Numbered from the stretch's first letter, positions 1 through 7,799 are shown. The stretch: DNA of 15,127 nt from Caulobacteraceae bacterium (GCA_013815405.1 JACDGF010000012.1:1-15127); one strand, 5' to 3'. Translations and numbers: made by a program. Notes: generated by a model not told the origin, from the sequence alone.

Positions 1-2226
1 CCGCTCGCCGTCCTTCCCACCCCCACGCCCGAACCCCGGCCCAAGTCCGAACCGCGAAAATTCCTTCGTCAGTATGAACTGATCGAGCGGGTCCGGGCCT
101 ACGATCCCTCCGCCGACGAGGCCCTCCTCAACCGCGCCTATGTCTACGCCCTGCGCGTGCACGGCTCGCAGAAGCGCGCCTCGGGCGATCCCTATTTCGC
201 CCACCCCATCGAGGTGGCGGGGATCCTGACCGACTATCGCCTCGATACCGCGACCATCGTCACCGCCCTCCTGCACGACGTCATCGAAGACACCGATGTG
301 ACCCGCGCCGAGATCGAACGCCTGTTCGGCGAGGAGGTCGGCGAACTGGTCGAGGGGGTGACCAAGCTCTCGCGCCTTGAAACCACCGCGGACTACAAGC
401 GCCAGGCGGAAAACCTGCGCAAATTCATCCTGGCGGTGTCCAAGGACGTGCGGGTGCTGCTGGTCAAGCTCGCCGACCGCCTGCACAACATGCGCACCCT
501 GCATTTCATCAAGAATGCCGCCAAGCGCGAACGCATCGCCCGCGAAACCCTCGACATCTACGCTCCGCTCGCCCGCTCGATCGGCTGCCATCGCATCTGC
601 TCGGAGCTGGAGGAGCTGGCTTTCACGCACCTGAACCCCGTGGCTAGGGACGCCATCATCCGGCGCCTCGACGCCCTGCGCGCCGGCCAGGGCGGGGCGG
701 TGTCCCTGGCCAGCGAGGAAATCGCCCACAAGCTGGAGGGCGCCGGGATCGCCTCGCGGGTGGTCGGCCGCGAGAAGAACGCCTTTTCGATCTGGCGCAA
801 GCTGCAGCGGAAATCCATTGGATTTGGTCAGCTTTCGGATATCTACGCCTTCCGCGTGATCGTCGATACCGAGGACGATTGCTACCGCGCCCTGGGCGTC
901 ATCCATCGGGCCTGGCCGAGCGTCCCGGAGCGTTTCAAGGACTTCGTTTCCACCCCCAAGCGCAACAACTACCGTTCCATCCACACCACCGTCGTCGGGC
1001 CCCGCGCCATGCGCATCGAAATGCAGATCCGCACCGAGGCCATGGACCGGGTCGCCGAGCAGGGCGTGGCGGCGCACTGGCGCTACAAGAACAAAACCTA
1101 CGCCTTCGATCCCGAAGCGGCGGCCGAGGCGGGGGGCGCCGATCCCCTGGCCAATCTGCGCCAACTGGTCCAGGTGCTGGAACAGGGCGGCGACGCCGAG
1201 GATCTGCTCGAACACGCCAAGCTCGAGATGTTCCTCGATCAGGTCTTCGTCTTCACGCCCAAGGGCAAGCTGATCAGCCTGCCGGCCGGGTCCATGCCGC
1301 TGGACTTCGCCTACGCCGTCCACAGCGACGTCGGCGACACCTGCCTGGGGATCAAGATCAACGGCGAGGTCCGCCCCCTGCGCACCGTGCTGCAGAACGG
1401 CGATGTGGTCGAGGCCGTCCGCGGCGCCAAGGCTCAAATCCCGGCCGACTGGCCCAGCCTGACGGTCACCGGGCGGGCCCGATCGGCGATTCGCCGTCAC
1501 ATCCGCCACACCGAGAAGGAGGAGTTCCTGCGCCTGGGCAAGGCCTCCCTGGACCAGATCTTCGAGCGCGCCGGCAAGGCGCGGGCGCAGGTTTCGCTCA
1601 GGCCCGCGCTGGACCGTTTCGCCGCGGCCGGCGAAACCGAGCTGTTCGAGGCGGTCGGCCGCGGCCGGGTGTCTCCCACCCAGGTCCTGGAGGCGGTGTT
1701 TCCGGGGCTGAAGGACACCGAGCGGGCGGCCGCCTCCGCCCGCCGGCGGATCGAGGATGGCAAGGCGGCGAGATTCTACGTCCGTGGCAGCGGCCTGACG
1801 CCCGGCGTCTCCCTGCATTTCGCGCCTTGCTGCAATCCGATGCCCGGCGACCGCATCGTCGGAATCGTGGCGGTGGACAAGGGCCTGACCATCCACACCA
1901 TTGACTGCGCCCAGCTGGCCCAATTCGAGGACGCCGAGGAACTGTGGCGGGACCTGCAATGGACGCCGGAAGCCGAGCGAAGCACCCTGTCGGACGCCCG
2001 CCTGCACGCCACCATCCGCGACGCGCCCGGCGTGATGGGCCAAGCCTGCGGCATCATCGGCGAGGCCGGCGGCAACATCATCGGCGTCAACATGCGCCAC
2101 CGTCATTCGGACTTCTTCGACGTCGACTTCGATGTCGAGGTCAAGGACGCCCGCCACCTCATCCACATCGCCGCCGCCTTGCGGGCGTGCCCCAGCGTCG
2201 AGACGGTGGAGCGGGCGAGCGGGTAG
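1..2226 (+). CDS. spoT: Bifunctional (p)ppGpp synthetase/hydrolase, RelA/SpoT homologue (5' end outside window)
   Basis: This is the long-form stringent-response enzyme that makes (p)ppGpp from GTP/GDP and ATP and hydrolyses it. The frame is open to the left edge (741 residues visible) with no ATG, GTG or TTG before the GTG at 157. That GTG lies inside the conserved HD region, so the true start is upstream. Visible domains in order: the HD hydrolase, with a histidine in 'AHPIEV' and the HDxxED motif at nt 274-291; the synthetase near nt 835-1110, with 'SDIYAFRV', 'STPKRNNYRSIHTT' and 'EMQIRT'; TGS from about nt 1237; a Cys-Cys motif 'CCNPMPGD' at nt 1828-1851; and a C-terminal ACT domain from about nt 1996. 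Both sets of catalytic residues look intact, so it should be bifunctional. In related genomes this gene precedes pdxJ/acpS/lepB/rnc/era; here a repeat-filled gap separates it from pdxJ. Confidence 0.96.
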   Translation, partial: PLAVLPTPTPEPRPKSEPRKFLRQYELIERVRAYDPSADEALLNRAYVYALRVHGSQKRASGDPYFAHPIEVAGILTDYRLDTATIVTALLHDVIEDTDVTRAEIERLFGEEVGELVEGVTKLSRLETTADYKRQAENLRKFILAVSKDVRVLLVKLADRLHNMRTLHFIKNAAKRERIARETLDIYAPLARSIGCHRICSELEELAFTHLNPVARDAIIRRLDALRAGQGGAVSLASEEIAHKLEGAGIASRVVGREKNAFSIWRKLQRKSIGFGQLSDIYAFRVIVDTEDDCYRALGVIHRAWPSVPERFKDFVSTPKRNNYRSIHTTVVGPRAMRIEMQIRTEAMDRVAEQGVAAHWRYKNKTYAFDPEAAAEAGGADPLANLRQLVQVLEQGGDAEDLLEHAKLEMFLDQVFVFTPKGKLISLPAGSMPLDFAYAVHSDVGDTCLGIKINGEVRPLRTVLQNGDVVEAVRGAKAQIPADWPSLTVTGRARSAIRRHIRHTEKEEFLRLGKASLDQIFERAGKARAQVSLRPALDRFAAAGETELFEAVGRGRVSPTQVLEAVFPGLKDTERAAASARRRIEDGKAARFYVRGSGLTPGVSLHFAPCCNPMPGDRIVGIVAVDKGLTIHTIDCAQLAQFEDAEELWRDLQWTPEAERSTLSDARLHATIRDAPGVMGQACGIIGEAGGNIIGVNMRHRHSDFFDVDFDVEVKDARHLIHIAAALRACPSVETVERASG

Positions 2227-2240
2227 GGGGCGCTTGTGTT

Positions 2241-2402
2241 TTCCCTCCCTCCGTCGGCGCATGGGGAAGGACAGGCGGCGAAGCCCCCGATCCAGTCGGG
2301 GGCAGGGTGGGGCAGCGTGAAGATTCCCGGACCTCGCGGGCGACCCAGACTTCCCCACCCGGACCGCTTCGCGGTCGTCCCTCCCCATGAGGGGAGGGAG
2401 GA
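2241..2402. repeat. Compound intergenic palindromic element (REP/MITE-like)
   Basis: Almost the whole gap between the first gene and pdxJ is built from inverted repeats. The outer arms are CCTCCCTCC (2244-2252) and GGAGGGAGG (2393-2401). Inside are perfect hairpins: GCCCCCGA/TCGGGGGC (2283-2290 and 2296-2303, 5-nt loop), GGGTGGGG/CCCCACCC (2305-2312 and 2353-2360), GACCGC/GCGGTC (2362-2367 and 2371-2376, 3-nt loop) and TCCCTCCCC/GGGGAGGGA (2378-2386 and 2391-2399, 4-nt loop). No T-tract follows any stem, so this is not a standard intrinsic terminator, although the RNA would be strongly folded. Elements of this look are, from memory, dispersed between genes in Caulobacterales. The copy number in this genome cannot be seen here. 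Confidence 0.75.
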
Positions 2403-2417
2403 TCGGCTTCGACCCTC

Positions 2418-2453
2418 AAGACAAACCCCCGCGCGCTGGTATAGTCAGCCGCC
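2418..2453 (+). promoter_or_regulatory. Candidate sigma-70-type promoter for pdxJ, possibly leaderless
   Basis: A TATAGT hexamer (2440-2445) lies 16 bases after AAGACA (2418-2423), giving 5 of 6 and 4 of 6 matches to the standard -10 and -35 boxes. Transcription would begin 6-8 bases after the -10 box, essentially at the pdxJ ATG (2454). No Shine-Dalgarno-like purine run is present before that ATG, which fits a leaderless message. Such messages are common in Caulobacter. Seen by eye only; unproven. Confidence 0.38.
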
Positions 2454-3230
2454 ATGACCAACCGGTTGCGCCTTGGGGTGAACATCGATCATGTGGCGAC
2501 GATCCGTAACGCGCGCGGCGAGAGCTATCCCGATCCGGCGCGGGCCGCGGAAATCGCCCTGCAGGCGGGCGCCGACGGTATTACCGCGCATCTGCGGGAA
2601 GATCGCCGGCATATTTCCGACGCCGACATCGACGCCCTCGCCGCTCTGACGCGACGCCGCGGGCGCCCGCTCAACCTCGAAATGGCCGTGACCGAGGAGA
2701 TGCGGGCCATCGCGTTGGCCCATCGCCCCCACGCCGCGTGCCTGGTGCCCGAACGGCGCGAAGAGGTCACCACCGAGGGCGGCCTCGACGTCGCCGGCGG
2801 CCACAACCGGATCACGCCCGTGGTCGCCGCCCTCAGGCAAGCAGGCGTCCGGGTCTCCCTGTTCATCGAACCGACCGAGATCCAGGTCGACGCCGCGCGT
2901 CTTGTGGGCGCCCAGGTGGTCGAACTTCACACAGGCGCCTATTGCCTGGCGGTCCGCGAAAGCTCGGCCAGGGCGATCGGCCTGCTGGCGATGCTCCGCG
3001 CCGCGGCCGCGCGGGCCCATGGCCTTGGCCTTGAAGTCCATGCGGGCCACGGCATCGACTACGAGACGGTCGCGGCCGTCGCCGCCATCCACCAGGTGGC
3101 CGAACTCAACATCGGCCATTTTCTGGTCGGGGAAGCGATCTTCACGGGCTTGGACGCGGCCATCCGTCGCATGCGGACGCTGATGGACGCGGCTCGGGCA
3201 AGTTCCGCGAGCGGCGAGGCGGCGGCTTGA
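2454..3230 (+). CDS. pdxJ: Pyridoxine 5'-phosphate synthase PdxJ
   Basis: PdxJ condenses 3-amino-1-hydroxyacetone 1-phosphate with 1-deoxyxylulose 5-phosphate to form pyridoxine 5'-phosphate, the ring-closing step of the DXP-dependent vitamin B6 route in the cytosol. The 258-residue product has the usual family length and opens with the family's '[12 protein letters not shown]' block (N10, D12, H13). The active-site segment 'HLREDRRHI' supplies H46, R48 and H53, which correspond to E. coli H43, R45 and H50. The phosphate-binding blocks 'HAGHGIDY' (from H196) and 'ELNIGH' follow near the end of the TIM barrel. The ATG at 2454 is chosen because the conserved N-terminus begins directly after it. 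The stop codon overlaps the acpS start by 3 bases within TTGA, so the two genes are almost certainly cotranslated. Confidence 0.97.
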   Translation: MTNRLRLGVNIDHVATIRNARGESYPDPARAAEIALQAGADGITAHLREDRRHISDADIDALAALTRRRGRPLNLEMAVTEEMRAIALAHRPHAACLVPERREEVTTEGGLDVAGGHNRITPVVAALRQAGVRVSLFIEPTEIQVDAARLVGAQVVELHTGAYCLAVRESSARAIGLLAMLRAAAARAHGLGLEVHAGHGIDYETVAAVAAIHQVAELNIGHFLVGEAIFTGLDAAIRRMRTLMDAARASSASGEAAA

Positions 3231-3673
3231 TCCTCGGCATCGGCTCGGACCTCACCGACATCCGGCGCATCGCAAAGGCGCTGGAGCGCTTTGGAGACCG
3301 CTTCTCGGCGCGGGTGTTCACCGAGGTGGAACGAGCCCGCTCGGAGCGCAAGCCGGACCGCGCGGCGAGCTACGCCAAGCGGTTCGCCGCCAAGGAGGCC
3401 TGCGCCAAGGCCCTGGGCACCGGCATGCGGCGGGGCGTATTCTGGAAGGATATGGGCGTGGTGAACGCCCGATCGGGCCAGCCGACCCTGGCCTTGACCG
3501 GAGGCGCCGCGGGCCGGCTGGCGGCCCTCGCGCCTCCAGGCCGTCGGGCGGTGATCCACCTCACCCTCACCGACGACTATCCCTACGCCCAGGCGTTCGT
3601 CATCATCGAAGCGGTCGCGGATGAAGAGAGTTTAACCGGCCCGCGCCTTGCCGCTGGCGCGCCCAGCGTCTAG
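3227..3673 (+). CDS. acpS: Holo-[acyl-carrier-protein] synthase AcpS
   Basis: AcpS moves 4'-phosphopantetheine from coenzyme A to the serine of apo-ACP and so activates the fatty-acid carrier. Group I phosphopantetheinyl transferase signatures are present: 'GIGSDLTDI' at the very N-terminus (magnesium-binding D8) and '[12 protein letters not shown]' with K56 and E57. The start is a TTG at 3227 that shares TTGA with the pdxJ stop. It is required because the conserved 'ILGIGSD' begins immediately after it. The 148 residues are slightly longer than the common 120-135; the last 18 or so form a low-complexity tail ending 'AAGAPSV' with no family motif. The unusual start and coupling suggest low expression tied to pdxJ translation. 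The pdxJ-acpS neighbourhood is widespread in proteobacteria. Confidence 0.95.
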   Translation: MILGIGSDLTDIRRIAKALERFGDRFSARVFTEVERARSERKPDRAASYAKRFAAKEACAKALGTGMRRGVFWKDMGVVNARSGQPTLALTGGAAGRLAALAPPGRRAVIHLTLTDDYPYAQAFVIIEAVADEESLTGPRLAAGAPSV

Positions 3674-3691
3674 CACCCGCCATTCGCCCCG

Positions 3692-3718
3692 ATGACCCGC
3701 GAGAGCCTCGACCCATGA
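3692..3718 (+). other. Eight-codon leader ORF overlapping the lepB start
   Basis: An ATG at 3692 opens an eight-residue reading frame (MTRESLDP) whose TGA (3716-3718) overlaps the lepB ATG (3715-3717) as ATGA. Such minicistrons can feed ribosomes into the next gene. Only the reading frame is visible; its own ribosome binding site is poor, so translation is uncertain. Confidence 0.25.
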
Positions 3719-4587
3719 GCAAGTCCGTCACCGTCCCATCCGAGACGGGCAAGAAGGCCGGCGCGACCCGCGAGACGATCGAGATGATCAAGACGATCGT
3801 CTACGCCCTGCTGATCGCGCTGATCATCCGCACGGTGCTCTTCCAGCCCTACACCATCCCCTCGGCGTCGGAGGAACCCAACCTCTACCGGGGTGACTAT
3901 ATCATCGTCTCCAAGTGGTCCTATGGTTATAGCCGCCACTCGATCCTGTTCAGTCCGCCGCTCTTCAACGGCCGGCTGTTTTTCCGTGCGCCCAAGCGAG
4001 GCGACATCATCGTCTTCAAGCTGCCCCGCGATGGCCACACGGACTACATCAAGCGGCTGATCGGCCTGCCCGGAGACCGCATCCAGATGCGCGGCGGCCA
4101 GCTTTACATCAATGGCAACGCCGTCGCCGAACAGCCGGCGAGGGCTGCCGCCCAGAGCGGCCATGATCTCCTCGACCCTGCCTCACAGGTCACGGAGACC
4201 AATCCGGAAGGGCGGACATACCTCACGCAGCGCCTCGATCTGAACGGGCCGGCGAACAACACCGGCGAATACGTCGTGCCCCGGCATTGCTATTTCATGA
4301 TGGGCGACAACCGCGACAATTCCGCCGACAGCCGCTTCGATCCCGGGCTCGCTCCGGAGGATCCCAAGCTGGGCGGCTGCGGATGGGACAGCCGCCTGGA
4401 CGCCTTTCTGCCGGGGATCGGAGTGGGATTCGTACCCGAGGACAACCTGGTCGGCAAGGCCCAGATCATCATGCTGTCCTGGAACACCGGCGTGGACGAC
4501 GCCGATCATTCGAAGGCAACCTTGTTCAAGCCTTGGACGTGGGTCACCGAACTGCGCCCCAACCGCTTCCTGCGCCTGCTGAAATGA
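3715..4587 (+). CDS. lepB: Signal peptidase I (LepB)
   Basis: This membrane-anchored serine protease removes signal peptides from exported proteins on the periplasmic face. A 26-residue cytoplasmic lead is followed by one clear membrane segment (about 27-42). The catalytic serine box reads 'IPSASEEPNLYRGDYI' with S52 as the nucleophile. The general-base lysine is K113 in 'DYIKRLIGLPGD'. The conserved 'GDNRDNSADSR' box starts at G197. The 290 residues fit the proteobacterial family, with an inserted stretch between K113 and box E. The residue after the nucleophile, usually methionine ('SM'), is glutamate here. The gene sits 41 bp after acpS and 12 bp before rnc, within the operon. No strong ribosome binding site precedes the ATG; GAGAG at 3701-3705 is the best. 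Confidence 0.96.
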   Translation: MSKSVTVPSETGKKAGATRETIEMIKTIVYALLIALIIRTVLFQPYTIPSASEEPNLYRGDYIIVSKWSYGYSRHSILFSPPLFNGRLFFRAPKRGDIIVFKLPRDGHTDYIKRLIGLPGDRIQMRGGQLYINGNAVAEQPARAAAQSGHDLLDPASQVTETNPEGRTYLTQRLDLNGPANNTGEYVVPRHCYFMMGDNRDNSADSRFDPGLAPEDPKLGGCGWDSRLDAFLPGIGVGFVPEDNLVGKAQIIMLSWNTGVDDADHSKATLFKPWTWVTELRPNRFLRLLK

Positions 4588-4599
4588 GCGGCGAAAGGC

Positions 4600-5298
4600 A
4601 TGGATAGGCGCGCCGTCGCCATCACAGCCTTCGAAGGCCGACTGGGCCACGTATTCGCCGACCGCGCGTTGCTTGAACGCGCCCTCACCCACGCCAGCGT
4701 CCGCCAGGGGCTCGGAAATCGGCGCGACAACGAAAGGCTGGAGTTTCTGGGCGATCGGGTTCTGGGCCTTATCATCGCCCAGGAACTCATGGATCGCGAC
4801 GGGGAGGCGAGGGAAGGCCAACTCTCGAAACGCCTGCACCGGCTGGTCAGCGGCGAAAGCTGCGCCCGCGCGGCGCGCGCCGCGGGCCTGGGCGAGGCGC
4901 TGCGCCTTCCAGGTGGCGAGAGCCGTCGCGGGGCCCGGGATCAGGACACGATCCTGGCCGACGCCTGCGAAGCGGTGATCGCCGCGCTCTATCTCGAGGC
5001 CGGGCTCGAGGAAACGGCCAGGATTGTCACCCGGCTGTGGGCCGACCTGCTCAACGAAGCAGTGGATCCCGCGCTGGCCAATCCGAAGTCGGAACTTCAG
5101 GAATGGGCGGCGGCCCAGGGCAGGACTCCGCCGGCCTACCGGGTGCTCTCCCGCTCGGGACCGGCGCATCAACCCAAATTCGTCCTCGAGGTTTCGATCG
5201 AAGGCGCGCCGCCTGCCGTCGCCGCCGGGGGCTCGCTCCGCGCCGCCCAGAAGGCCGCGGCCTTGAGCCTCCTGCTGCGCGAGAGGGGCGGCGGATGA
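4600..5298 (+). CDS. rnc: Ribonuclease III
   Basis: This endonuclease cuts double-stranded RNA, processes the rRNA precursor and turns over structured mRNAs. The RNase III signature 'NERLEFLGDRVLGL' begins at N44 and carries the acidic catalytic residues E48 and D52. The second acidic cluster is in 'DACEAVIAALYLEAG'. A double-stranded-RNA-binding domain fills about residues 162-230, opening with 'NPKSELQEW' and closing with the 'SLRAAQKAAA' helix. The 232 residues match the family length of about 225-235. A GAAAGG ribosome binding site lies just before the ATG at 4600. The last four bases overlap the era start as ATGA. RNase III next to era is a classic pairing, since both act on 16S rRNA maturation. 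Confidence 0.97.
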   Translation: MDRRAVAITAFEGRLGHVFADRALLERALTHASVRQGLGNRRDNERLEFLGDRVLGLIIAQELMDRDGEAREGQLSKRLHRLVSGESCARAARAAGLGEALRLPGGESRRGARDQDTILADACEAVIAALYLEAGLEETARIVTRLWADLLNEAVDPALANPKSELQEWAAAQGRTPPAYRVLSRSGPAHQPKFVLEVSIEGAPPAVAAGGSLRAAQKAAALSLLLRERGGG

Positions 5299-6227
5299 GC
5301 CGGGCGGGGTTCGTCGCCGTGCTCGGCGCCCCCAACGCGGGCAAGTCGACCCTGGTGAACCGCATGGTCGGAACCAAGGTCTCCATCGTCACCCAGAAGG
5401 TCCAGACGACGCGCTTTCCGGTGCGGGGCGTCGCCATCGAAGGCGATGCGCAGATGGTGATGGTGGACACGCCCGGCATCTTCACCCCGCGACGGCGGCT
5501 GGACCGGGCCATGGTCCGCGCCGCCTGGGGCCAGGCCAGGGATGCCGACGCCATCGTCCATCTGGTGGACGCCGCCGCCCAGATCGCGGTCGCCGCCGGC
5601 GACGCCCGGGCCGCCGACCGCAAGGCCGCGCTGGACGTCGCCTCGATCATCGACGGGCTCAAGGCCGCCTCGCGCACGGCGATATTGGCCCTCAACAAGA
5701 TCGACCTGGCCAGGCGCGACGGCCTGCTGGCGCTTACCCAGTCCCTGTTCGACCTTGGGGCCTACGCCGAGGTGTTCATGATTTCCGCCGCCGACGGGGC
5801 CGGGGTCGCCGATCTCACCCGGCGGCTGGGCGCGCTGATGCCGCAAGGCCCCTGGTTCTATCCCGCCGATCAGAGCGCCGACATTCCGGCGCGACTGCTG
5901 GCGGCGGAAATCACCCGCGAAAAGCTCTATCTGCGGGTCCACGAGGAGTTGCCCTACGCCGCCGGCGTCGAGACTACCGCCTTCGAGGGACGCGCGGACG
6001 GCTCGGCGCGCATCGAACAGACCATCTTCGTCGAACGGGACGGCCAGCGCGGCATCCTGTTGGGTAAGGGCGGCGAAACGCTCAAGTGGATCGGCAAGGC
6101 GTCGCGGGAAGAGCTCACCGGCCTCCTGGACCGGCCGGTCCATCTGTTTTTGCATGTGAAGGTCAAGGCGAACTGGGCCGAGGACCGCGGCCACTTCCGG
6201 GATATCGGCCTGGACTTCGACGTCTGA
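5295..6227 (+). CDS. era: GTPase Era
   Basis: Era is a GTPase that binds the 3' end of 16S rRNA and assists 30S subunit assembly. All GTPase motifs are visible: P-loop 'GAPNAGKST' (from G11), G2 'QTTR', G3 'DTPG' (D58) and G4 'NKID' (N134). A C-terminal KH RNA-binding domain contains 'GILLGKGGETLKWIG' from residue 253. The frame is open further upstream, but the ATG at 5295 is the right start. It sits in ATGA with the rnc stop, gives 310 residues (normal for Era), and the P-loop follows at the expected distance. The upstream part is only rnc read in another frame. Coupling to rnc suggests a balanced supply of two rRNA-maturation factors. Confidence 0.97.
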   Translation: MSRAGFVAVLGAPNAGKSTLVNRMVGTKVSIVTQKVQTTRFPVRGVAIEGDAQMVMVDTPGIFTPRRRLDRAMVRAAWGQARDADAIVHLVDAAAQIAVAAGDARAADRKAALDVASIIDGLKAASRTAILALNKIDLARRDGLLALTQSLFDLGAYAEVFMISAADGAGVADLTRRLGALMPQGPWFYPADQSADIPARLLAAEITREKLYLRVHEELPYAAGVETTAFEGRADGSARIEQTIFVERDGQRGILLGKGGETLKWIGKASREELTGLLDRPVHLFLHVKVKANWAEDRGHFRDIGLDFDV

Positions 6228-6233
6228 CCGGCG

Positions 6234-6965
6234 ATGGAATTCGAAGACGACGCCTTCATTCTGGCCGCCCGCGCCTTTGGCGAAACCGGCGCGATCGTCG
6301 AGGCCCTGACCGCGCGGCACGGAAAATACGCGGCCCACGTGGCGGGGGGCGCCTCGCGGCGCATGAAGTCGTTCCTGCAGGTCGGCGCGCGGGTGATCGT
6401 GAACTACAAGGCGCGGACAGCCGACCAGCTCGGATCGGCGAGCCTTGAGCCGGTGGGGGAAGGGCCCTCGGCCCTGTTCGACGACGCCCTGGCTCTGGCG
6501 GGCCTGACCGCCGCGGCGTCGGTGGCGGGCGCCGCGCTGCCCGAACGCGAACCGCACCCGGGCGCCTTTCTGGCTTTCGAGTCCTTGACCGCCACCCTCG
6601 CCGACTCCGACGTATGGCCGGCGGTCTTCGTGCGCTTCGAGGCCGGCCTGCTTCAGGATCTGGGATTCGGCCTGGACCTTACGCATTGCGCCGTCACCGG
6701 CGCCGCCGACGACCTCATCTATGTCAGCCCGCGCACGGGCAGGGCGGTGAGCGCTTCGGCGGGCGAGGCGTACAAGGCGCGTCTGCTCACCCTGCCGCCG
6801 TTCCTGCTTTCGGCCCAGGGCGGTTTGAAGCCCGGTGACATCGGCGCGGGGCCGACGCTTACCGGCCATTTCCTGGAGGCCTGCGTCTTTGCCGCGCTAA
6901 ACCGCCCCCTGCCGCCGGCGCGGCTTCGGCTGATCGACAAGCTGGGCGAGGCCGAACGGCTCTAA
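6234..6965 (+). CDS. recO: DNA repair protein RecO
   Basis: RecO works with RecR (and RecF) to load RecA on SSB-coated single-stranded DNA and to anneal strands in RecF-pathway repair. The product has the N-terminal OB-fold pattern ('DDAFILAARAFGETGAIVEAL', then 'ARHGKYAAHVAGGASRR'). It also has the alphaproteobacterial helical core with 'FEAGLLQDLGFGLDL' and 'YVSPRTGRAVS'. At 243 residues it is of normal length. The family's zinc-binding cysteines are largely missing, which is usual in alphaproteobacteria; only one cysteine ('HCAVTG') occupies that region. The ATG at 6234 lies 6 bp after the era stop, so recO is the last gene of the run. Its stop faces the convergent TSUP gene across 15 bp, with no visible terminator hairpin. 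Confidence 0.95.
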   Translation: MEFEDDAFILAARAFGETGAIVEALTARHGKYAAHVAGGASRRMKSFLQVGARVIVNYKARTADQLGSASLEPVGEGPSALFDDALALAGLTAAASVAGAALPEREPHPGAFLAFESLTATLADSDVWPAVFVRFEAGLLQDLGFGLDLTHCAVTGAADDLIYVSPRTGRAVSASAGEAYKARLLTLPPFLLSAQGGLKPGDIGAGPTLTGHFLEACVFAALNRPLPPARLRLIDKLGEAERL

Positions 6966-6980
6966 TCCGCCCGCGAGACG

Positions 6981-7769
6981 TCAGAAGAACAGCTTGACGC
7001 CGACCAGGCCCAGGGTCCCGGCGAGGATCGGGCGTAGCACCCGGTCCGGGGCCCGCGCGGTGAACATGCTGCCGATGATGATGCCGGGGATCGACCCGGT
7101 CAGCAGCGAGACCAGCAAATGCCAGTCCACCGAACCCATTCTCCAGTGCCCGAGCCCGGCCAGCAGGGTCAGCGGCACCGCGTGGGCGATATCCGATCCG
7201 ACCAGCCTGCCCACCGGCAGCCTCGGATAGAGAATCAGCAGCACGGTCATGCCGATGGCGCCGGCGCCGACCGAGGAGACGGTGACCAGCAACCCCAGCA
7301 CCGCGCCGAGCACGATCGTGAGCAGCGTCGTGCGGCGCGGATTGGGCGGCCCGGCCCGCTTGGCGAAGAACGCGACGATCATGGTGCGAAAAAGGATGGC
7401 CGCCGCCGTCAGCAACAGCGCGACGCCCAGAACGGTCGTGATCACCCCGTGGACGGTTCCCAGCTGCTTGCCATAGTGGGCCATGACCAGGAGGGTCAGG
7501 GCCGTGGCCGGAATGCTGCCCGCCGCCAAGCGCCCGACGATGCCCCAGTCGATGGTCCGGTTGGCGCCGTGAACCACGGTGCCGACGCTCTTGGTGGCCG
7601 CCGCGTAGAGAAGATCGGTGCCGACCGCCGTGGTGGGATGGATCCCGAAGGCCAGGACCAGCAGGGGGGTCATCAGGGACCCGCCGCCCACGCCGGTCAA
7701 TCCAACCAGTATGCCGACCGCGAGGCCGGATAGGGAATAGAGCAGGTTGATCGAGTGCAGGAAGTCCAT
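6981..7769 (-). CDS. Sulfite exporter TauE/SafE (TSUP) family permease
   Basis: This is an integral membrane protein of the 4-toluene sulfonate uptake permease (TSUP) family, whose members move sulfur-containing or organic anions. The 262 residues form about eight hydrophobic segments. The family hallmark appears in each half: 'GILVGLTGVGGGSLMTPLL' after the first segment and 'TVSSVGAGAIGMTVLL' in the second half, followed by 'AHAVPLTLLAGLGHW'. Its ATG (7767-7769 on the plus strand) is preceded by GGGCGAGAGA, an acceptable ribosome binding site. It converges on recO and diverges from the DUF2061 gene. The substrate cannot be read from sequence; sulfite or another sulfur anion is plausible. 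In related bacteria such permeases often lie near sulfur-assimilation genes, but none is in this window. Confidence 0.92.
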   Translation of the reverse strand: MDFLHSINLLYSLSGLAVGILVGLTGVGGGSLMTPLLVLAFGIHPTTAVGTDLLYAAATKSVGTVVHGANRTIDWGIVGRLAAGSIPATALTLLVMAHYGKQLGTVHGVITTVLGVALLLTAAAILFRTMIVAFFAKRAGPPNPRRTTLLTIVLGAVLGLLVTVSSVGAGAIGMTVLLILYPRLPVGRLVGSDIAHAVPLTLLAGLGHWRMGSVDWHLLVSLLTGSIPGIIIGSMFTARAPDRVLRPILAGTLGLVGVKLFF

Positions 7770-7799
7770 TCTCTCGCCCCGGTGGATTGCTGATCTTCC

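Noticed and set aside
879..1904. A 341-codon plus-strand frame inside the first gene
   Set aside because: Pro/Arg/Gly-rich shadow of the RelA/SpoT homologue.
5169..6869. A 566-codon open frame on the minus strand opposite era and recO
   Set aside because: Low-complexity composition and complete overlap with two well-supported genes.
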